Shown piece after piece: positions 24,141-33,344 of a stretch of 64,000 bases of DNA. The number at the start of each line of letters is the position of its first letter. Position 1 is the first letter of the stretch. Made by a program: the position numbers and the translations under genes. Source of the DNA: Jongsikchunia kroppenstedtii DSM 45133 (GTDB taxonomy: Bacteria; Actinomycetota; Actinomycetes; Mycobacteriales; Mycobacteriaceae); contig NZ_AQYG01000042.1 in assembly GCF_000380485.1 (NCBI RefSeq), positions 83,276 through 147,275 on the forward strand. Direction: 5' to 3'. The notes beneath the pieces were generated by a model. It saw nothing but the letters and a program-made list of their open reading frames with translations. It did no database searches and had not been told where the DNA came from.

Positions 24141-25025
24141 ATGAACACAGCCGCTGCACCGCAAGTCCCGGCGCTGTCCCTCGGGACCGTCCGGAGGTTC
24201 GTGATGCGGACGCCCGTCACCGGCGTCTTCCTGGCGGTCCTCACGCTCATGCAGGTGGTGTGGACCTACGCCAGCCCGGTGTTTCTCGATCGGATCGTCG
24301 CCGTCGCCAGCACCAACGTCGACAACCTCACCTCGGGCCGACTGTCGACGCTGATCACCAGCGCCTTCGTCCTCGATGATGACCACGCCTGGGTACTGCT
24401 CCCGCTGGTCGGTGCGGCCCTGGCGGCCGGCGAATTGCTGTGGGGCTCACGCAAACTGCTCGGAATCTTCGTGGCCGGTCATGTCGGCGCGACGCTCATC
24501 GTGTTCGTGGGCCTCGTCGCCGGAACCCACCTCGGGTTGTTGTCGAGCTCGGTCGACAACGCCGCCGACGTCGGCATCAGCTACGGCCTGGCGGCGGTGA
24601 TCGGCGCGCTGGCATACGAGATGCCACGTCGGTACGGCGCGATCTGGACGACGGCGTGGATCGGGCTCGTCGCGATCGCACTGGTGGCCGCACCGTCGTT
24701 CACCGCCTGGGGCCATTGCGTCGCGCTGGCGTTGGGGCTCGCGGTGGGGGCGATGCTGGCGGACCGTCACGGTCGGGCCGACCGGCGGCTCGCGAACCTG
24801 TCGGGGGACCTCGGGCTCGGCGTCGTGATGACGACCGCGGGATTTGCGGTCTCGATGGCCGCGGTCATCGGCTTCCTGGAGATCGCCGATAGCGCGAGTA
24901 TCCCGTCGCTGGCGGTGGTCACGGTCGGTTTCGGGACCGCGGTCGCGGTCGCCGCAGCCAGTGGTCGGCCGCCGCAGTCGGCCGCTGTCGAGACGCTCGA
25001 CGGCGACCGTCTGGTGGGTGTCTGA
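24141..25025 (+). CDS. rhomboid-like multi-pass membrane protein
   Basis: A 294-residue integral membrane protein with about six hydrophobic segments (for example TGVFLAVLTLMQVVW, WVLLPLVGAALAAGELLW, ATLIVFVGLVAG, WIGLVAIALVAAP). The arrangement WGSRKLLGIFVAGHVGATLIVF, then GISYGLAAVIGALAYEMPRRYG, resembles rhomboid folds. A G-I-S-Y-G takes the place of the canonical GxSG serine loop, so it is probably a rhomboid-like protein and may still be active. It is divergent from dinB (98 bp) and convergent with echA19. Function is unknown. Confidence 0.72.
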   Translation: MNTAAAPQVPALSLGTVRRFVMRTPVTGVFLAVLTLMQVVWTYASPVFLDRIVAVASTNVDNLTSGRLSTLITSAFVLDDDHAWVLLPLVGAALAAGELLWGSRKLLGIFVAGHVGATLIVFVGLVAGTHLGLLSSSVDNAADVGISYGLAAVIGALAYEMPRRYGAIWTTAWIGLVAIALVAAPSFTAWGHCVALALGLAVGAMLADRHGRADRRLANLSGDLGLGVVMTTAGFAVSMAAVIGFLEIADSASIPSLAVVTVGFGTAVAVAAASGRPPQSAAVETLDGDRLVGV

Positions 25026-25035
25026 GCCGGCGCGA

Positions 25036-25815
25036 CTACTCGCCGGTGAATTCGGGGGTCTTCTTCTCCGCGAACGCCTTCGGGCCGATCTTCGCGTCCT
25101 TGGACATGAAGACCTGCATTCCGAGCGGCATCTCGACGCCGAAGGCGTCCTTCTCGGCCATACCCTCGGTGTCGCGGATGGTCTTGAGGATGTTCTGCAC
25201 GGCGAGCGGCCCGTTCTTGGCGATCTGGTCGGCGATCTCGAGCGCCTTCTCCAGTGCTCCGCCGTCCGGGACGACGTAGCCGACGAGACCGTACTCGAGG
25301 GCCTCCGCGGCGCTGATGTGGCGACCGGTCAGCAGGATGTCGGCGGCGATGGTGTACGGAATCTGCCGCACGAGCCGAACGGCGCTGCCGCCCAGGGGGA
25401 ACAGGCCCCAACGGGCTTCGGACACGCCGAACTTCGCGCTCTCGCCGGCCACCCGGATGTCGGTCGCCTGCAGGATCTCGGTGCCGCCGGCGATCGCCGG
25501 GCCCTCGACGGCCGCGATCAGCGGCTTGTTCAGCCGGCGGCCCTTGAGGAGCGCGTCAAGTGCGTTGCGGCTCTTCTCGTTTCCGACGTCCTTGCCGGGG
25601 GCCGAGGAGTTCATCGCCTTCAGGTCGGCGCCCGCGCAGAAGTAGCCGCCGGCCCCGGTGAGGACGGCGACGCGGATCTCGGGATCGCTGTCGACCTGAT
25701 CCCAGGCCTCGTTCATGATCGCGAGCATCTCGCTCGACAGCGCGTTACGCGCCTCCGGACGGTTCAGCGTGACGATCAGGACGTGGCCGCGCTTCTCGAT
25801 CAGGGCGTGTGGCAT
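25036..25815 (-). CDS. echA19: steroid enoyl-CoA hydratase EchA19-like
   Basis: A 259-residue crotonase. Oxyanion-hole residues lie in [14 protein letters not shown] and [22 protein letters not shown], and the active-site Glu region is [26 protein letters not shown]. The sequence is very close to what I recall of M. tuberculosis EchA19, which hydrates cholesterol side-chain enoyl-CoAs. It is divergent from fadD19 across a 92-bp spacer containing a KstR-like box, the same pairing as in M. tuberculosis. Confidence 0.92.
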   Translation of the reverse strand: MPHALIEKRGHVLIVTLNRPEARNALSSEMLAIMNEAWDQVDSDPEIRVAVLTGAGGYFCAGADLKAMNSSAPGKDVGNEKSRNALDALLKGRRLNKPLIAAVEGPAIAGGTEILQATDIRVAGESAKFGVSEARWGLFPLGGSAVRLVRQIPYTIAADILLTGRHISAAEALEYGLVGYVVPDGGALEKALEIADQIAKNGPLAVQNILKTIRDTEGMAEKDAFGVEMPLGMQVFMSKDAKIGPKAFAEKKTPEFTGE

Positions 25816-25889
25816 GAGTGCCTCTCTTGACTGCCGTGTTGGCGTGATGTGGGTCTCAAAGGACCGCCAATGAGACGGTTGATCAAAAC

Positions 25890-25903
25890 GGTAACACGTT
25901 CTA
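25890..25903. promoter_or_regulatory. KstR-like box between echA19 and fadD19
   Basis: GGTAACACGTTCTA matches TnnAACnnGTTnnA at all fixed positions except the first T. It ends 4 bp before the fadD19 ATG and lies 74 bp from echA19. It is probably a weaker KstR site controlling both. Confidence 0.7.
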
Positions 25904-25907
25904 ATTT

Positions 25908-27527
25908 ATGCCCATGGCCTTCAACATTGCAGACCTCATCGAGCATGCCGTCGATCTGGTGCCCGACCGCACCGCGCTGGAGACCGACGGCCGCAGTGAG
26001 ACGTATCAGGAGCTCGATGAGCGGGCGAACGCGCTGGCCAACAAGCTGCGCGAGCTCGGTGTCGCACCGGGGGAGACGGTCGGTCTCTACAGCCGGAACA
26101 CCATCGAATCGGTCGAGTCGATGGTCGCGATCTTCAAGGCCCGCGCGGTGATGGTGAACGTCAACTTCCGCTACGTCGAGGCCGAGTTGGAGCACATCTT
26201 CACCAACTCCGACATGAAGGTGCTCTTCTTCGAGCGCCGCTACGCGGAGAAGGTCGCCAACGTGCTGCCCAAGGCACCGAAGCTGACGAAGGCGATCGTG
26301 ATCGAGGACGGCTCGGACGTCGAGGTCACCTTCGATGCCATCGCCTTCGAGGATGCGATCGCCGGCAGCTCGCGCACCCGCGACATCGAAGAGCGCTCCG
26401 GCGACGACCTCTACATGCTCTACACGGGCGGCACCACGGGGCTGCCCAAGGGCGTCGTCTGGCGGCAGGAGGATGTCTGGCGCGTCCTCGGCGGCGGCAT
26501 CGACTGGTACACGGGGACCCCGCTGGCCGACGAGTGGGTGCTCGCCAAGCAGGGTGCCGAGGCCGGCCAGCTGGTGCGCTTCCCGATCCCGCCGTTCATT
26601 CACGGCGGCTCGCAGTGGGCGGTGTTCCAGGCGCTGTTCGCGGGCGGCAAGGCCATCATCTACCCGGAGTTCAGCGGGCACGGAACGTGGGAAATCGTTG
26701 AGCGCCATGGCGTCAACGTCATCTTCATCACCGGCGACGCCATGGGCCGGCCGATGATCGATGCGCTCCTGGAGAAGGAGTACGACGTGTCGACCGTGTT
26801 CTCGGTGGCGTCGTCGGCCGCGCTGTTCTCGCCGAGCGTCAAGGACCAGTTCCTGGAGAAGATGCCGAACCTGATCCTGGTCGACGCGATCGGTTCGTCC
26901 GAGACCGGCTTCGGCGGGCTCGGCACCGCGTCCAAGGGCGAAACCCACACGGGCGGACCGCGAGTCAAGATCGACTCGTCGACGGTCGTGCTGCGCGAGG
27001 ACGGCTCGATCATCGAGCCGGGGTCGCCCGATGTCGGCATGCTCGCGCGGTCGGGCCACATCCCGCTGCGCTACTACAACGATCCGGAGAAGAGCGCCAA
27101 GACCTTCAAGGAGATCAACGGCGTGCGGTACTCCATCCCCGGCGACTTCGCCCGAGTGGAGGAGGACGGCACCGTCACGATGCTCGGCCGCGGATCGGTG
27201 TCCATCAACTCCGGCGGTGAGAAGATCTACCCGGAAGAGGTCGAGGCCGCGCTGAAGATGCATGACGACGTTTTCGACACCGTGGTCGTCGGTGTTCCGG
27301 ACGAGCGCTGGGGCAGCCGCGTGGCCGCGGTGATCGCCACCCGGGACGGACTCAAGCCGCCGCTCGCCGAGATCAACGAGGTCGCACGCAAGGACATCGC
27401 CGGCTACAAGTGCCCGCGCAGCGTGTGGTTCGTCGACGAGATCAAGCGCTCGCCGGCCGGCAAGCCCGACTACCGCTGGGGCAAGGAAATCACCGAAGCC
27501 CGCCCGGCAGATGAAGAATTGAACTAG
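25908..27527 (+). CDS. fadD19: steroid acyl-CoA ligase FadD19-like
   Basis: A 539-residue ANL-superfamily ligase with the ATP loop LYTGGTTGLPKG at 171-182, the GSSETGFGG motif, the RGSVSINSGGEKIYPEEVE hinge and the C-terminal lysine motif KRSPAGKPDYRW. FadD19 activates C27 (and C24-branched) sterol side-chain acids to CoA thioesters. Close similarity to M. tuberculosis FadD19 is recalled across the whole length. ATG 25908 lies almost against the KstR-like box; ATG 25914 is an alternative. Nine bases separate its stop from the next gene. Confidence 0.94.
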   Translation: MPMAFNIADLIEHAVDLVPDRTALETDGRSETYQELDERANALANKLRELGVAPGETVGLYSRNTIESVESMVAIFKARAVMVNVNFRYVEAELEHIFTNSDMKVLFFERRYAEKVANVLPKAPKLTKAIVIEDGSDVEVTFDAIAFEDAIAGSSRTRDIEERSGDDLYMLYTGGTTGLPKGVVWRQEDVWRVLGGGIDWYTGTPLADEWVLAKQGAEAGQLVRFPIPPFIHGGSQWAVFQALFAGGKAIIYPEFSGHGTWEIVERHGVNVIFITGDAMGRPMIDALLEKEYDVSTVFSVASSAALFSPSVKDQFLEKMPNLILVDAIGSSETGFGGLGTASKGETHTGGPRVKIDSSTVVLREDGSIIEPGSPDVGMLARSGHIPLRYYNDPEKSAKTFKEINGVRYSIPGDFARVEEDGTVTMLGRGSVSINSGGEKIYPEEVEAALKMHDDVFDTVVVGVPDERWGSRVAAVIATRDGLKPPLAEINEVARKDIAGYKCPRSVWFVDEIKRSPAGKPDYRWGKEITEARPADEELN

Positions 27528-27535
27528 GAGAAAAC

Positions 27536-28687
27536 GTGAAAACCGTTCTGACCGAACGCTTCGGGATCGAGTACCCGATCTTCGGCTTCACCCCGTCCGA
27601 GCATGTTGCCGCCGCCATCAGCCGCGCCGGCGGCCTCGGCGTGCTGGGCTGCGTCCGCTTCAATGAGGCCGAGGAGCTCGATGGGGTCCTCGAATGGATG
27701 CATCAGAACACCGACGGCAAGCCGTTCGGTGTCGACATCGTCATGCCGGCCAAGATCCCGACCGAGGGCAGCAAGGTCGACCTCGACGCGATGATCCCGC
27801 CGGAGCATCGGGCCTTCGTCGAGCGGACACTGGAAGACCTTGGCGTGCCGCCGCTTCCGGACGGCAGCCGGATGAACACCGGCGTGCTCGGTTGGCTGCA
27901 TTCGGTGGCCCGGTCGCATGTCGACGTCGCCATGGAGCATGCCGACAAGTACGGGCAGATCAAGCTGATCGCCAACGCTCTCGGCTCGCCGCCGGAAGAT
28001 GTAATCGCCAAGTCGCACCAGCACGGTGTGCAGGTCGCGGCGCTGGCCGGCGCCAAAGAGCATGCCCTGAGCCATGTTTCGGCAGGCGTCGACCTGGTGA
28101 TCGCGCAGGGCCACGAGGGCGGCGGCCACACCGGCGAGGTCACCTCGGTGGTGCTCTGGCCGGAGATCGTCGATGCCATCAGCGGCGTGAAGACCACCAG
28201 CGGCGAGAGCGCCGAGGTGCTAGCCGCCGGCGGTGTCGGCAGCGGCCGGCAGATCGCCGCGGCGCTCGCGATGGGTGCGGCCGGTGTCTGGATGGGCACC
28301 TACTGGCTGACCGCGCAGGAGTACCAGCTGGGCCACCGTGGTGCCGGTCCGTCGACCGTGCAGCAGGCGCTGCTGAACGCGACGTCGCGGGACACCGTGC
28401 GCACCCGGATCTACTCGGGCAAGCCGGCGCGGCTGCTCAAGACCAAGTGGACGCAGGCCTGGGAGGCCGCCGGAGCGCCTGAGGCGTTGCCGATGCCGCT
28501 GCAGAATCTGTTGGTCGGCGAGGCGCATGCGCGCATCTCGGCGTCCGACGATCCTGAGGTCGTCGCGATGCCGGCCGGTCAGATCGTGGGTCGGATGAAC
28601 GCGATCACGCCGGTCGAGGACCTGATCAACGGTCTCGTCTCGGAGTACACGGCGGCCGTCGAGCGCCTGGAGCGGACGCTGCGGTAG
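27536..28687 (+). CDS. nitronate monooxygenase-family FMN oxidoreductase
   Basis: A 383-residue TIM-barrel flavoprotein of the 2-nitropropane dioxygenase/nitronate monooxygenase family. The phosphate-binding GHEGGGHTGEV and AAGGVGSGRQIAAALAMGAAGVWMGT motifs are present. The N-terminus (FGIEYPIFGFTPSEHVAAAISRAGGLGVLG) resembles Rv1533-type proteins rather than IpdC. The GTG start follows AGGAGAAAAC. The 8-bp gap after fadD19 implies one KstR-linked transcript, so an auxiliary role in sterol degradation is inferred. The true substrate is unknown. Confidence 0.9.
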   Translation: MKTVLTERFGIEYPIFGFTPSEHVAAAISRAGGLGVLGCVRFNEAEELDGVLEWMHQNTDGKPFGVDIVMPAKIPTEGSKVDLDAMIPPEHRAFVERTLEDLGVPPLPDGSRMNTGVLGWLHSVARSHVDVAMEHADKYGQIKLIANALGSPPEDVIAKSHQHGVQVAALAGAKEHALSHVSAGVDLVIAQGHEGGGHTGEVTSVVLWPEIVDAISGVKTTSGESAEVLAAGGVGSGRQIAAALAMGAAGVWMGTYWLTAQEYQLGHRGAGPSTVQQALLNATSRDTVRTRIYSGKPARLLKTKWTQAWEAAGAPEALPMPLQNLLVGEAHARISASDDPEVVAMPAGQIVGRMNAITPVEDLINGLVSEYTAAVERLERTLR

Positions 28688-28696
28688 TCGCCGTTA

Positions 28697-28767
28697 CTCA
28701 AACCGTGCTCATAGCGAGGGGCCGTGAACGTATCGTCCGCCGGACCTCGCTATGAGCACGGTTTGAG
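28697..28767. repeat. long perfect inverted repeat (23-bp arms) between convergent genes
   Basis: Left arm 28697-28719 (from CTCAAACCGTGC to AGCGAGG) is perfectly complementary to 28745-28767, with a 25-base loop. The stem continues a few bases further with one mismatch. It lies between the convergent flavin oxidoreductase and the 28790 gene. It could act as a bidirectional terminator, but the stem is unusually long. Confidence 0.85.
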
Positions 28768-28789
28768 CAACTCTTGAATCCAGCCCGCG

Positions 28790-29239
28790 TCAGTACATGT
28801 CGCACATGGTCAGAATCCGGGTCACGACGACCGGGACGCCGAGTGCCGCGGCCAGCGCCCGCACGTCCGGCATCCGGTGTTTCATGGAATCCAGGCCGAA
28901 TCGGCGCCACTTGCCCTCGATGATGGCGTGAATGGCGAAATCGTCGTGATTGCCCCAGTAGTGCTGCCGCGCGAAACCGGAACTCGTCCAGTGTTTTTCG
29001 TCGCCGCTCGGCTGCACGACGGCGAGCTTCTCCCGCACCACCAGGACGTAGGGGCCGTTGGGGAATTCGTTGTAGTACGTGCCCCGCGTGTCCTCGCCCG
29101 TCGGCAGCAGTCGTGGATCGATTCCACCGGTCGCGCGAGACCCGATGAAGACGTGAGCGAGGGTTTCGTCGTGATCGGTCGCGAGCAGGTCGGGACCGGC
29201 CTCAGCCATCGCTGCCAGCCCCAGAGGTTCTGGTGGCAT
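28790..29239 (-). CDS. hypothetical protein downstream of fadD17
   Basis: A 149-residue protein from ATG 29239 (an internal ATG at 29209 is possible). No family is recognised. It has an alternating hydrophobic pattern (AHVFIGSRA, GPYVLVVREKLAVV, DFAIHAIIEGKWRRFGLD) suggesting a beta-rich fold, a TYYNEFPNGPY segment rich in aromatics, and HYWGNHDDFAIH with clustered His/Asp. It lies 60 bp after fadD17 on the same strand, so it is probably in the fadE26-fadE27-fadD17 operon. Confidence 0.62.
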   Translation of the reverse strand: MPPEPLGLAAMAEAGPDLLATDHDETLAHVFIGSRATGGIDPRLLPTGEDTRGTYYNEFPNGPYVLVVREKLAVVQPSGDEKHWTSSGFARQHYWGNHDDFAIHAIIEGKWRRFGLDSMKHRMPDVRALAAALGVPVVVTRILTMCDMY

Positions 29240-29299
29240 GACTATTTCTACCGCACCGCGATCGCCGCCGGGGTGCCGCGCTGCCTGGCCGGATCGGTG

Positions 29300-30856
29300 C
29301 TACGCGGGAACGTAGCGTCGATCTGCAGTGAGCTGCCACCAGCCCGGACCGCCGGCGCCCTCGGCCTTCAGGACGCGCTTGAGCACCTTGAAGGTCTCCG
29401 TGCGCGGTAGATCGTCGGCGACGCGCACGAACTTCGGCCACTGCTTGGGGCCCAGGTCCGGCTGCGCGGCAAGGAAGTCGGCGAGATCATCGGGTGTCAG
29501 GCCGTCAGCGACGAGCGATGCCACCAGGTCGTCGCCGACCTCGGCGCGGACGCCGTAGACGGCGGACAACCGGATTCCGTCGTGCCGCATGAGAATCCGC
29601 TCGATCGGCCCGGTGCCCATGTTCTCGCCGTCGACGCGAACCCAGTCGCCCAGTCGGCCGGCGAAGTAGACATAGCCGTCGGCATCGACGTATCCGAGAT
29701 CGCCGGAGTGGTACATGCCGCCGCGCATCCGCTCGGCGTCCGCCTCCGGATTGTTGTAGTAGCCCGTGAAAGCGCCCGCGCCGCCGGTGTTCACGAGCTC
29801 TCCGACCGCGGCCGACTCGTTGAGCAGCCGGCCGTCCGCGTCGAATTCGGCGATCGGGCAGGGCTCCCCGGTCTCAATGTCGAGGATCGCGTTGGGCGCC
29901 ACCAGCGGACCCAGCGCCTCATCCGGGGTGTCCGGGGTGCGGGTGATGGCCACGCCGCCTTCGGTGGAGCCGAAACCGTCGACGATGCGGATACCGAACC
30001 GCCGGGCCATCGCGGACAGATCGCCGGGGGCCGCCTCGTTGCCGTACATGATCTTCAGCGGATTGTCGGCGTCGTCGGGCTGCTCGGGAGTCGCCAGGAT
30101 GTAGGCGAGCGGCTTGCCGACGTAGTTCGCGTAGGTGGCGTTGTACTTGCGGATATCCGGCAGCCAGCCGGACGCGGAGAACTTGCGGCGCAACGCGATC
30201 GACGCCCCGGCGGCGACTGCCACCACCCAACCGGCGATCAGCGCGTTCGAGTGGAACATCGGCATCGCCAGGAATGCGGTGTCGGCCGGACCGAGCCCGA
30301 ACCGCTGCGAGAGCATCTCACCGGCCGCCGCGAACTTGGCGTGATCGCACTGCACGGCCTTCGGGTCGCCGCTGGTGCCGGAGGTGAAGATGAGGGTGAA
30401 CAGCTGTCGTGGGTCGGTGTCCGGAAACCGCACCGGCGCATCGGAGTTGTGATCGAGCGCGGCCTGCCATTCCGGTGAGTCGACGTTCAGCACATCGACG
30501 CCGGTGACGCCGTCGAGCAGGTCGGCCGTGGCATCCTCGACGATCACCAACTGGCAGTCGGCGGTGGCCATGTCGGCCGTCAGGGCCGCGCCGCGGCGGG
30601 TCGGGTTGAGTCCGACGAGCACCAGCGACTCCATCGCGGCGGCCGCGAGCAGATAGCTGAACTCGGGGATGTTGCCGAGCAGCACCGCCACGTGCGGCGG
30701 GCGGTCGACGTCGAGACGCGCGGCCACCGCCGCCCCGCGAACGGCCGAGAGCCGCAGGTGTTCTCGCCAGCTGACGAAGTCGTCCTCGAAGTACAGTCCC
30801 CGGTCGTCGACGTCGGCCAGCGGCGCCAGCAGCTGCGAGACGGTGGTGCGCGACAC
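29300..30856 (-). CDS. fadD17: acyl-CoA ligase FadD17-like
   Basis: A 518-residue ANL-family ligase with ATP loop LIFTSGTSGDPKAV, GFGSTEGG, YHSGDLGYVDADGYVYFAGRLGDWVR and a C-terminal LPRTETFKVLKRVL segment carrying the conserved Lys. FadD17 activates C24 steroid side-chain acids in M. tuberculosis. The GTG start lies 5 bp after the stop of fadE27. The order fadE26-fadE27-fadD17 matches M. tuberculosis. Cytosolic. Confidence 0.92.
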   Translation of the reverse strand: MSRTTVSQLLAPLADVDDRGLYFEDDFVSWREHLRLSAVRGAAVAARLDVDRPPHVAVLLGNIPEFSYLLAAAAMESLVLVGLNPTRRGAALTADMATADCQLVIVEDATADLLDGVTGVDVLNVDSPEWQAALDHNSDAPVRFPDTDPRQLFTLIFTSGTSGDPKAVQCDHAKFAAAGEMLSQRFGLGPADTAFLAMPMFHSNALIAGWVVAVAAGASIALRRKFSASGWLPDIRKYNATYANYVGKPLAYILATPEQPDDADNPLKIMYGNEAAPGDLSAMARRFGIRIVDGFGSTEGGVAITRTPDTPDEALGPLVAPNAILDIETGEPCPIAEFDADGRLLNESAAVGELVNTGGAGAFTGYYNNPEADAERMRGGMYHSGDLGYVDADGYVYFAGRLGDWVRVDGENMGTGPIERILMRHDGIRLSAVYGVRAEVGDDLVASLVADGLTPDDLADFLAAQPDLGPKQWPKFVRVADDLPRTETFKVLKRVLKAEGAGGPGWWQLTADRRYVPA

Positions 30857-30861
30857 CGTGA

Positions 30862-31971
30862 TCAGGCGGGTTCGGCGGCGAGCTGGGCGCCCAGACGCCG
30901 CAGGTGCGCGGTGCCGGAGCCGAGGCTGAACTCGTTCTGCTTGGCGGCCAGGAAGTATCGGTGCACCGGATGGTCGGTGTCGATACCGACGCCGCCGTGC
31001 ACATGCACGGTGGTGTGCGCGACCCGATGGCCGGCGTCGGCGGCCCAGAACTTGGCAGTCGCCAGTTCCTTGTCCGCGCTGCCGTTTTCGCCGAGCAGCC
31101 AGGCGGCCTGCAGCGTGGTCAGTTTGAGTCCGCGGACATCGATGTAGCCGTCTGCCAGCCGCTGCGCCACAGCCTGGAACGAACCGATCTTCTTGCCGAA
31201 CTGCTCGCGTTCGCGACCGTAGGTCGCGGTCAGCGCGAGGGCCTGCTCGAGGACACCGGTCTGGTCGGCGCAGAGCGCGAGCGTCAGGCGATCGACCACG
31301 AAGCCGTTGGTCTCGGCACCGCCGAGGATCCGCGAATCATCCAGGGACACACCGGACAGCTCGACCGTCGCTGCCGAGGTCAGGCCGGTCACCCGGGTCG
31401 GGGTGATGGTGACGCCGGCGTCGCCGGGCAGCACGATGAACACCCGCGGGCCGTCCGGGCCGTGGGCGCTGACCAGCAGGCCGTCGGCGACGTCGGCGTA
31501 GGCGACCTCCACCTTGGTGCCGTCCAGCCGCCAGCCGCCGTCGACGGGCCGGGCGGTGGTGGCCGGGTTGTGCGGGTCGTCGTTCAGGTCTTCATCGACG
31601 GCGACCGCGAACACTTTGGCGCCGGTGCCGATGTCCGGGAGCCACTCGCCCTTCTGGGCATCGCTGCCGAATCGGGCGATGGCCGGTGCGGCGACGATTG
31701 CGGTGGCGCCGAACGGGACTCGGGCGAGCGCGCGGCCGAGTTCTTCGGCGACGGCGCAGTTCTCCACCACGCCCAGCTCGCTGCCGCCGTGGGCCTCGGC
31801 GATCTCGATGCCCAGCAGGCCGGATCCGGCCAGCTGCGCCCAGAGGGCGTCATCGAAGACGCGTGGCGCCTTCTCGAGTTCGAGCAGGCGGTCGGTGGTC
31901 ACCAGCTTGCCGGCGATGTCGCGGGCCAGTCCGGCGAGCGCGGTGGCCTCTTCGGTGAGAGAGAAGTCCAT
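30862..31971 (-). CDS. fadE27: steroid acyl-CoA dehydrogenase subunit FadE27 (ChsE5)-like
   Basis: A 369-residue acyl-CoA dehydrogenase beta-type subunit with GREREQFGKKIGSFQAVAQRLAD and the C-terminal VHVHGGVGIDTDHPVHRYFLAAK block. In M. tuberculosis ChsE4-ChsE5 forms an alpha2-beta2 enzyme that dehydrogenates cholesterol side-chain CoA esters; this subunit contributes to FAD binding and the partner supplies the catalytic Glu. It lies 34 bp after fadE26. Confidence 0.92.
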   Translation of the reverse strand: MDFSLTEEATALAGLARDIAGKLVTTDRLLELEKAPRVFDDALWAQLAGSGLLGIEIAEAHGGSELGVVENCAVAEELGRALARVPFGATAIVAAPAIARFGSDAQKGEWLPDIGTGAKVFAVAVDEDLNDDPHNPATTARPVDGGWRLDGTKVEVAYADVADGLLVSAHGPDGPRVFIVLPGDAGVTITPTRVTGLTSAATVELSGVSLDDSRILGGAETNGFVVDRLTLALCADQTGVLEQALALTATYGREREQFGKKIGSFQAVAQRLADGYIDVRGLKLTTLQAAWLLGENGSADKELATAKFWAADAGHRVAHTTVHVHGGVGIDTDHPVHRYFLAAKQNEFSLGSGTAHLRRLGAQLAAEPA

Positions 31972-32005
31972 GAGAGTCAGTCCTTTTGAGTGAAGAGGGG
32001 CGCGA

Positions 32006-33190
32006 TTACCGGGCGGCCGGGGGCTGGCCGAGCGCCATCATGGCGATGATGTCGCGCTGCACCTCGTTGGTGCCGCCGCCGAAGGTCAGGATCAGTGAGG
32101 ACCGGTGGAACCGCTCCAGCCGACCGGCCAGATGCGAGCCGGGGGCGCCGCGGCGCAGGGTCGCGGTCGGGCCGACGACCTCCATCAGCAACCGGTAGGC
32201 CTCGGTGGCGAACTCGGTGCCGAACACCTTGGTCGCCGACGCGTCGGCCGGAGTGGGGGACGAGCCCGCCGCCTCCGACGCGATCTTCCAGTTGATGAGC
32301 TTGAGGAATTCGACCTTGGCATGCACCTTGGCCAGGTTCAGCTGCACCCACTCGGCGTCGATGACGCGCTGGCCGCGGGCGTCCTTGGTGTTCTGCGCCC
32401 ATTCGATGGTCTCGCGCAGTGCGGTCTGGATCGGCGCCGCGCTGCACAGCGCCACGCGCTCGTTGTTGAGCTGGTTGGTGACCAGCGGCCAGCCGCCGTT
32501 GAGGCCGCCGACCAGAGCCGACGACGGCACGCGCACATCCTGGTAGTAGGTGGCGCTGGTGTCGACACCGGACATGGTGTGCACTTCGGTGTAGCTGAAG
32601 CCCTCCGAGGAGGTCGGCACGATCAGCATCGAGATGCCCTTGTGCTTCTTGGCCTCCGGGTCGGTGCGCACGGCGAGCCAGATGTAGTCGGCGTACTTGA
32701 TCAGCGACGTCCACATCTTCTGGCCGTTGATGACGAAGTCGTCGCCGTCTGGGACCGCCGAGGTGCGCAGCGACGCGAGGTCGGTGCCGGCGCCCGGCTC
32801 GGAGTAGCCGATCGAGAAGTGGATCTCGCCGGCTGCGATACCCGGCAGGAACTTCTGCTTCTGCTCCTCGGTGCCGAAATGCATGATCGTCGGCGCGACC
32901 GAGTTGATCGTCAGGAACGGCACCGGCACGCCGGCGATGGCCGCCTCGTCCGTGAAGATCAGCTGATCCATCATCGGTCGGGCCTGGCCGCCGTACTGCT
33001 CGGGCCAGCCCAGGGCCAGCCAGCCGTCCCGGCCGAGATCGCGGACGATCTCCCGGTAGGTATTGCCTTCGCCGTATTCGCCGCTGTCCGAAGCCATGGC
33101 CTCGCGGCGTTCGGGCGTCATCAGCTTCTCGAAGTAGGCGCGTAGCTCTTGGCGCAGCGCCTGTTGTTCGTCGGTGTACGCGATGCGCAT
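32006..33190 (-). CDS. fadE26: steroid acyl-CoA dehydrogenase catalytic subunit FadE26 (ChsE4)-like
   Basis: A 394-residue acyl-CoA dehydrogenase starting MRIAYTDEQQALRQELR. It has GYSEPGAGTDLASLRT (129-143), FVINGQKMWTSLIKYAD and QLNNERVALCS. E244 in the last is the likely catalytic base, near the Glu247 reported for ChsE4. The C-terminal GGGTNEVQRDIIAMMALGQPP is typical of catalytic subunits. It heads the minus-strand operon and is divergent from fdxD across a spacer with an exact KstR box. Confidence 0.93.
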   Translation of the reverse strand: MRIAYTDEQQALRQELRAYFEKLMTPERREAMASDSGEYGEGNTYREIVRDLGRDGWLALGWPEQYGGQARPMMDQLIFTDEAAIAGVPVPFLTINSVAPTIMHFGTEEQKQKFLPGIAAGEIHFSIGYSEPGAGTDLASLRTSAVPDGDDFVINGQKMWTSLIKYADYIWLAVRTDPEAKKHKGISMLIVPTSSEGFSYTEVHTMSGVDTSATYYQDVRVPSSALVGGLNGGWPLVTNQLNNERVALCSAAPIQTALRETIEWAQNTKDARGQRVIDAEWVQLNLAKVHAKVEFLKLINWKIASEAAGSSPTPADASATKVFGTEFATEAYRLLMEVVGPTATLRRGAPGSHLAGRLERFHRSSLILTFGGGTNEVQRDIIAMMALGQPPAAR

Positions 33191-33275
33191 GTGAAGCTCC
33201 CAGTTGATTCGAACCCGTGAGACGATGGATGGTGATGCAACACACGCCGACATACGGGTCGGTGTGGCGCGCCTC

Positions 33276-33289
33276 TATAACACGTTCTA
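33276..33289. promoter_or_regulatory. KstR operator between fadE26 and fdxD
   Basis: TATAACACGTTCTA is an exact match to TnnAACnnGTTnnA in the 154-bp divergent spacer. It is positioned to control both the fadE26 operon and fdxD. Confidence 0.85.
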
Positions 33290-33344
33290 GCGTGTTGGGT
33301 AGTGCCCCGTCAATCGGGCGGGGCCCGAGCGGGAAGGTCGTCAA

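Noticed and set aside
27536..28687. Assignment of the flavin oxidoreductase as IpdC
   Set aside because: The N-terminal sequence and length fit Rv1533-type proteins better. No ipdAB genes are nearby.
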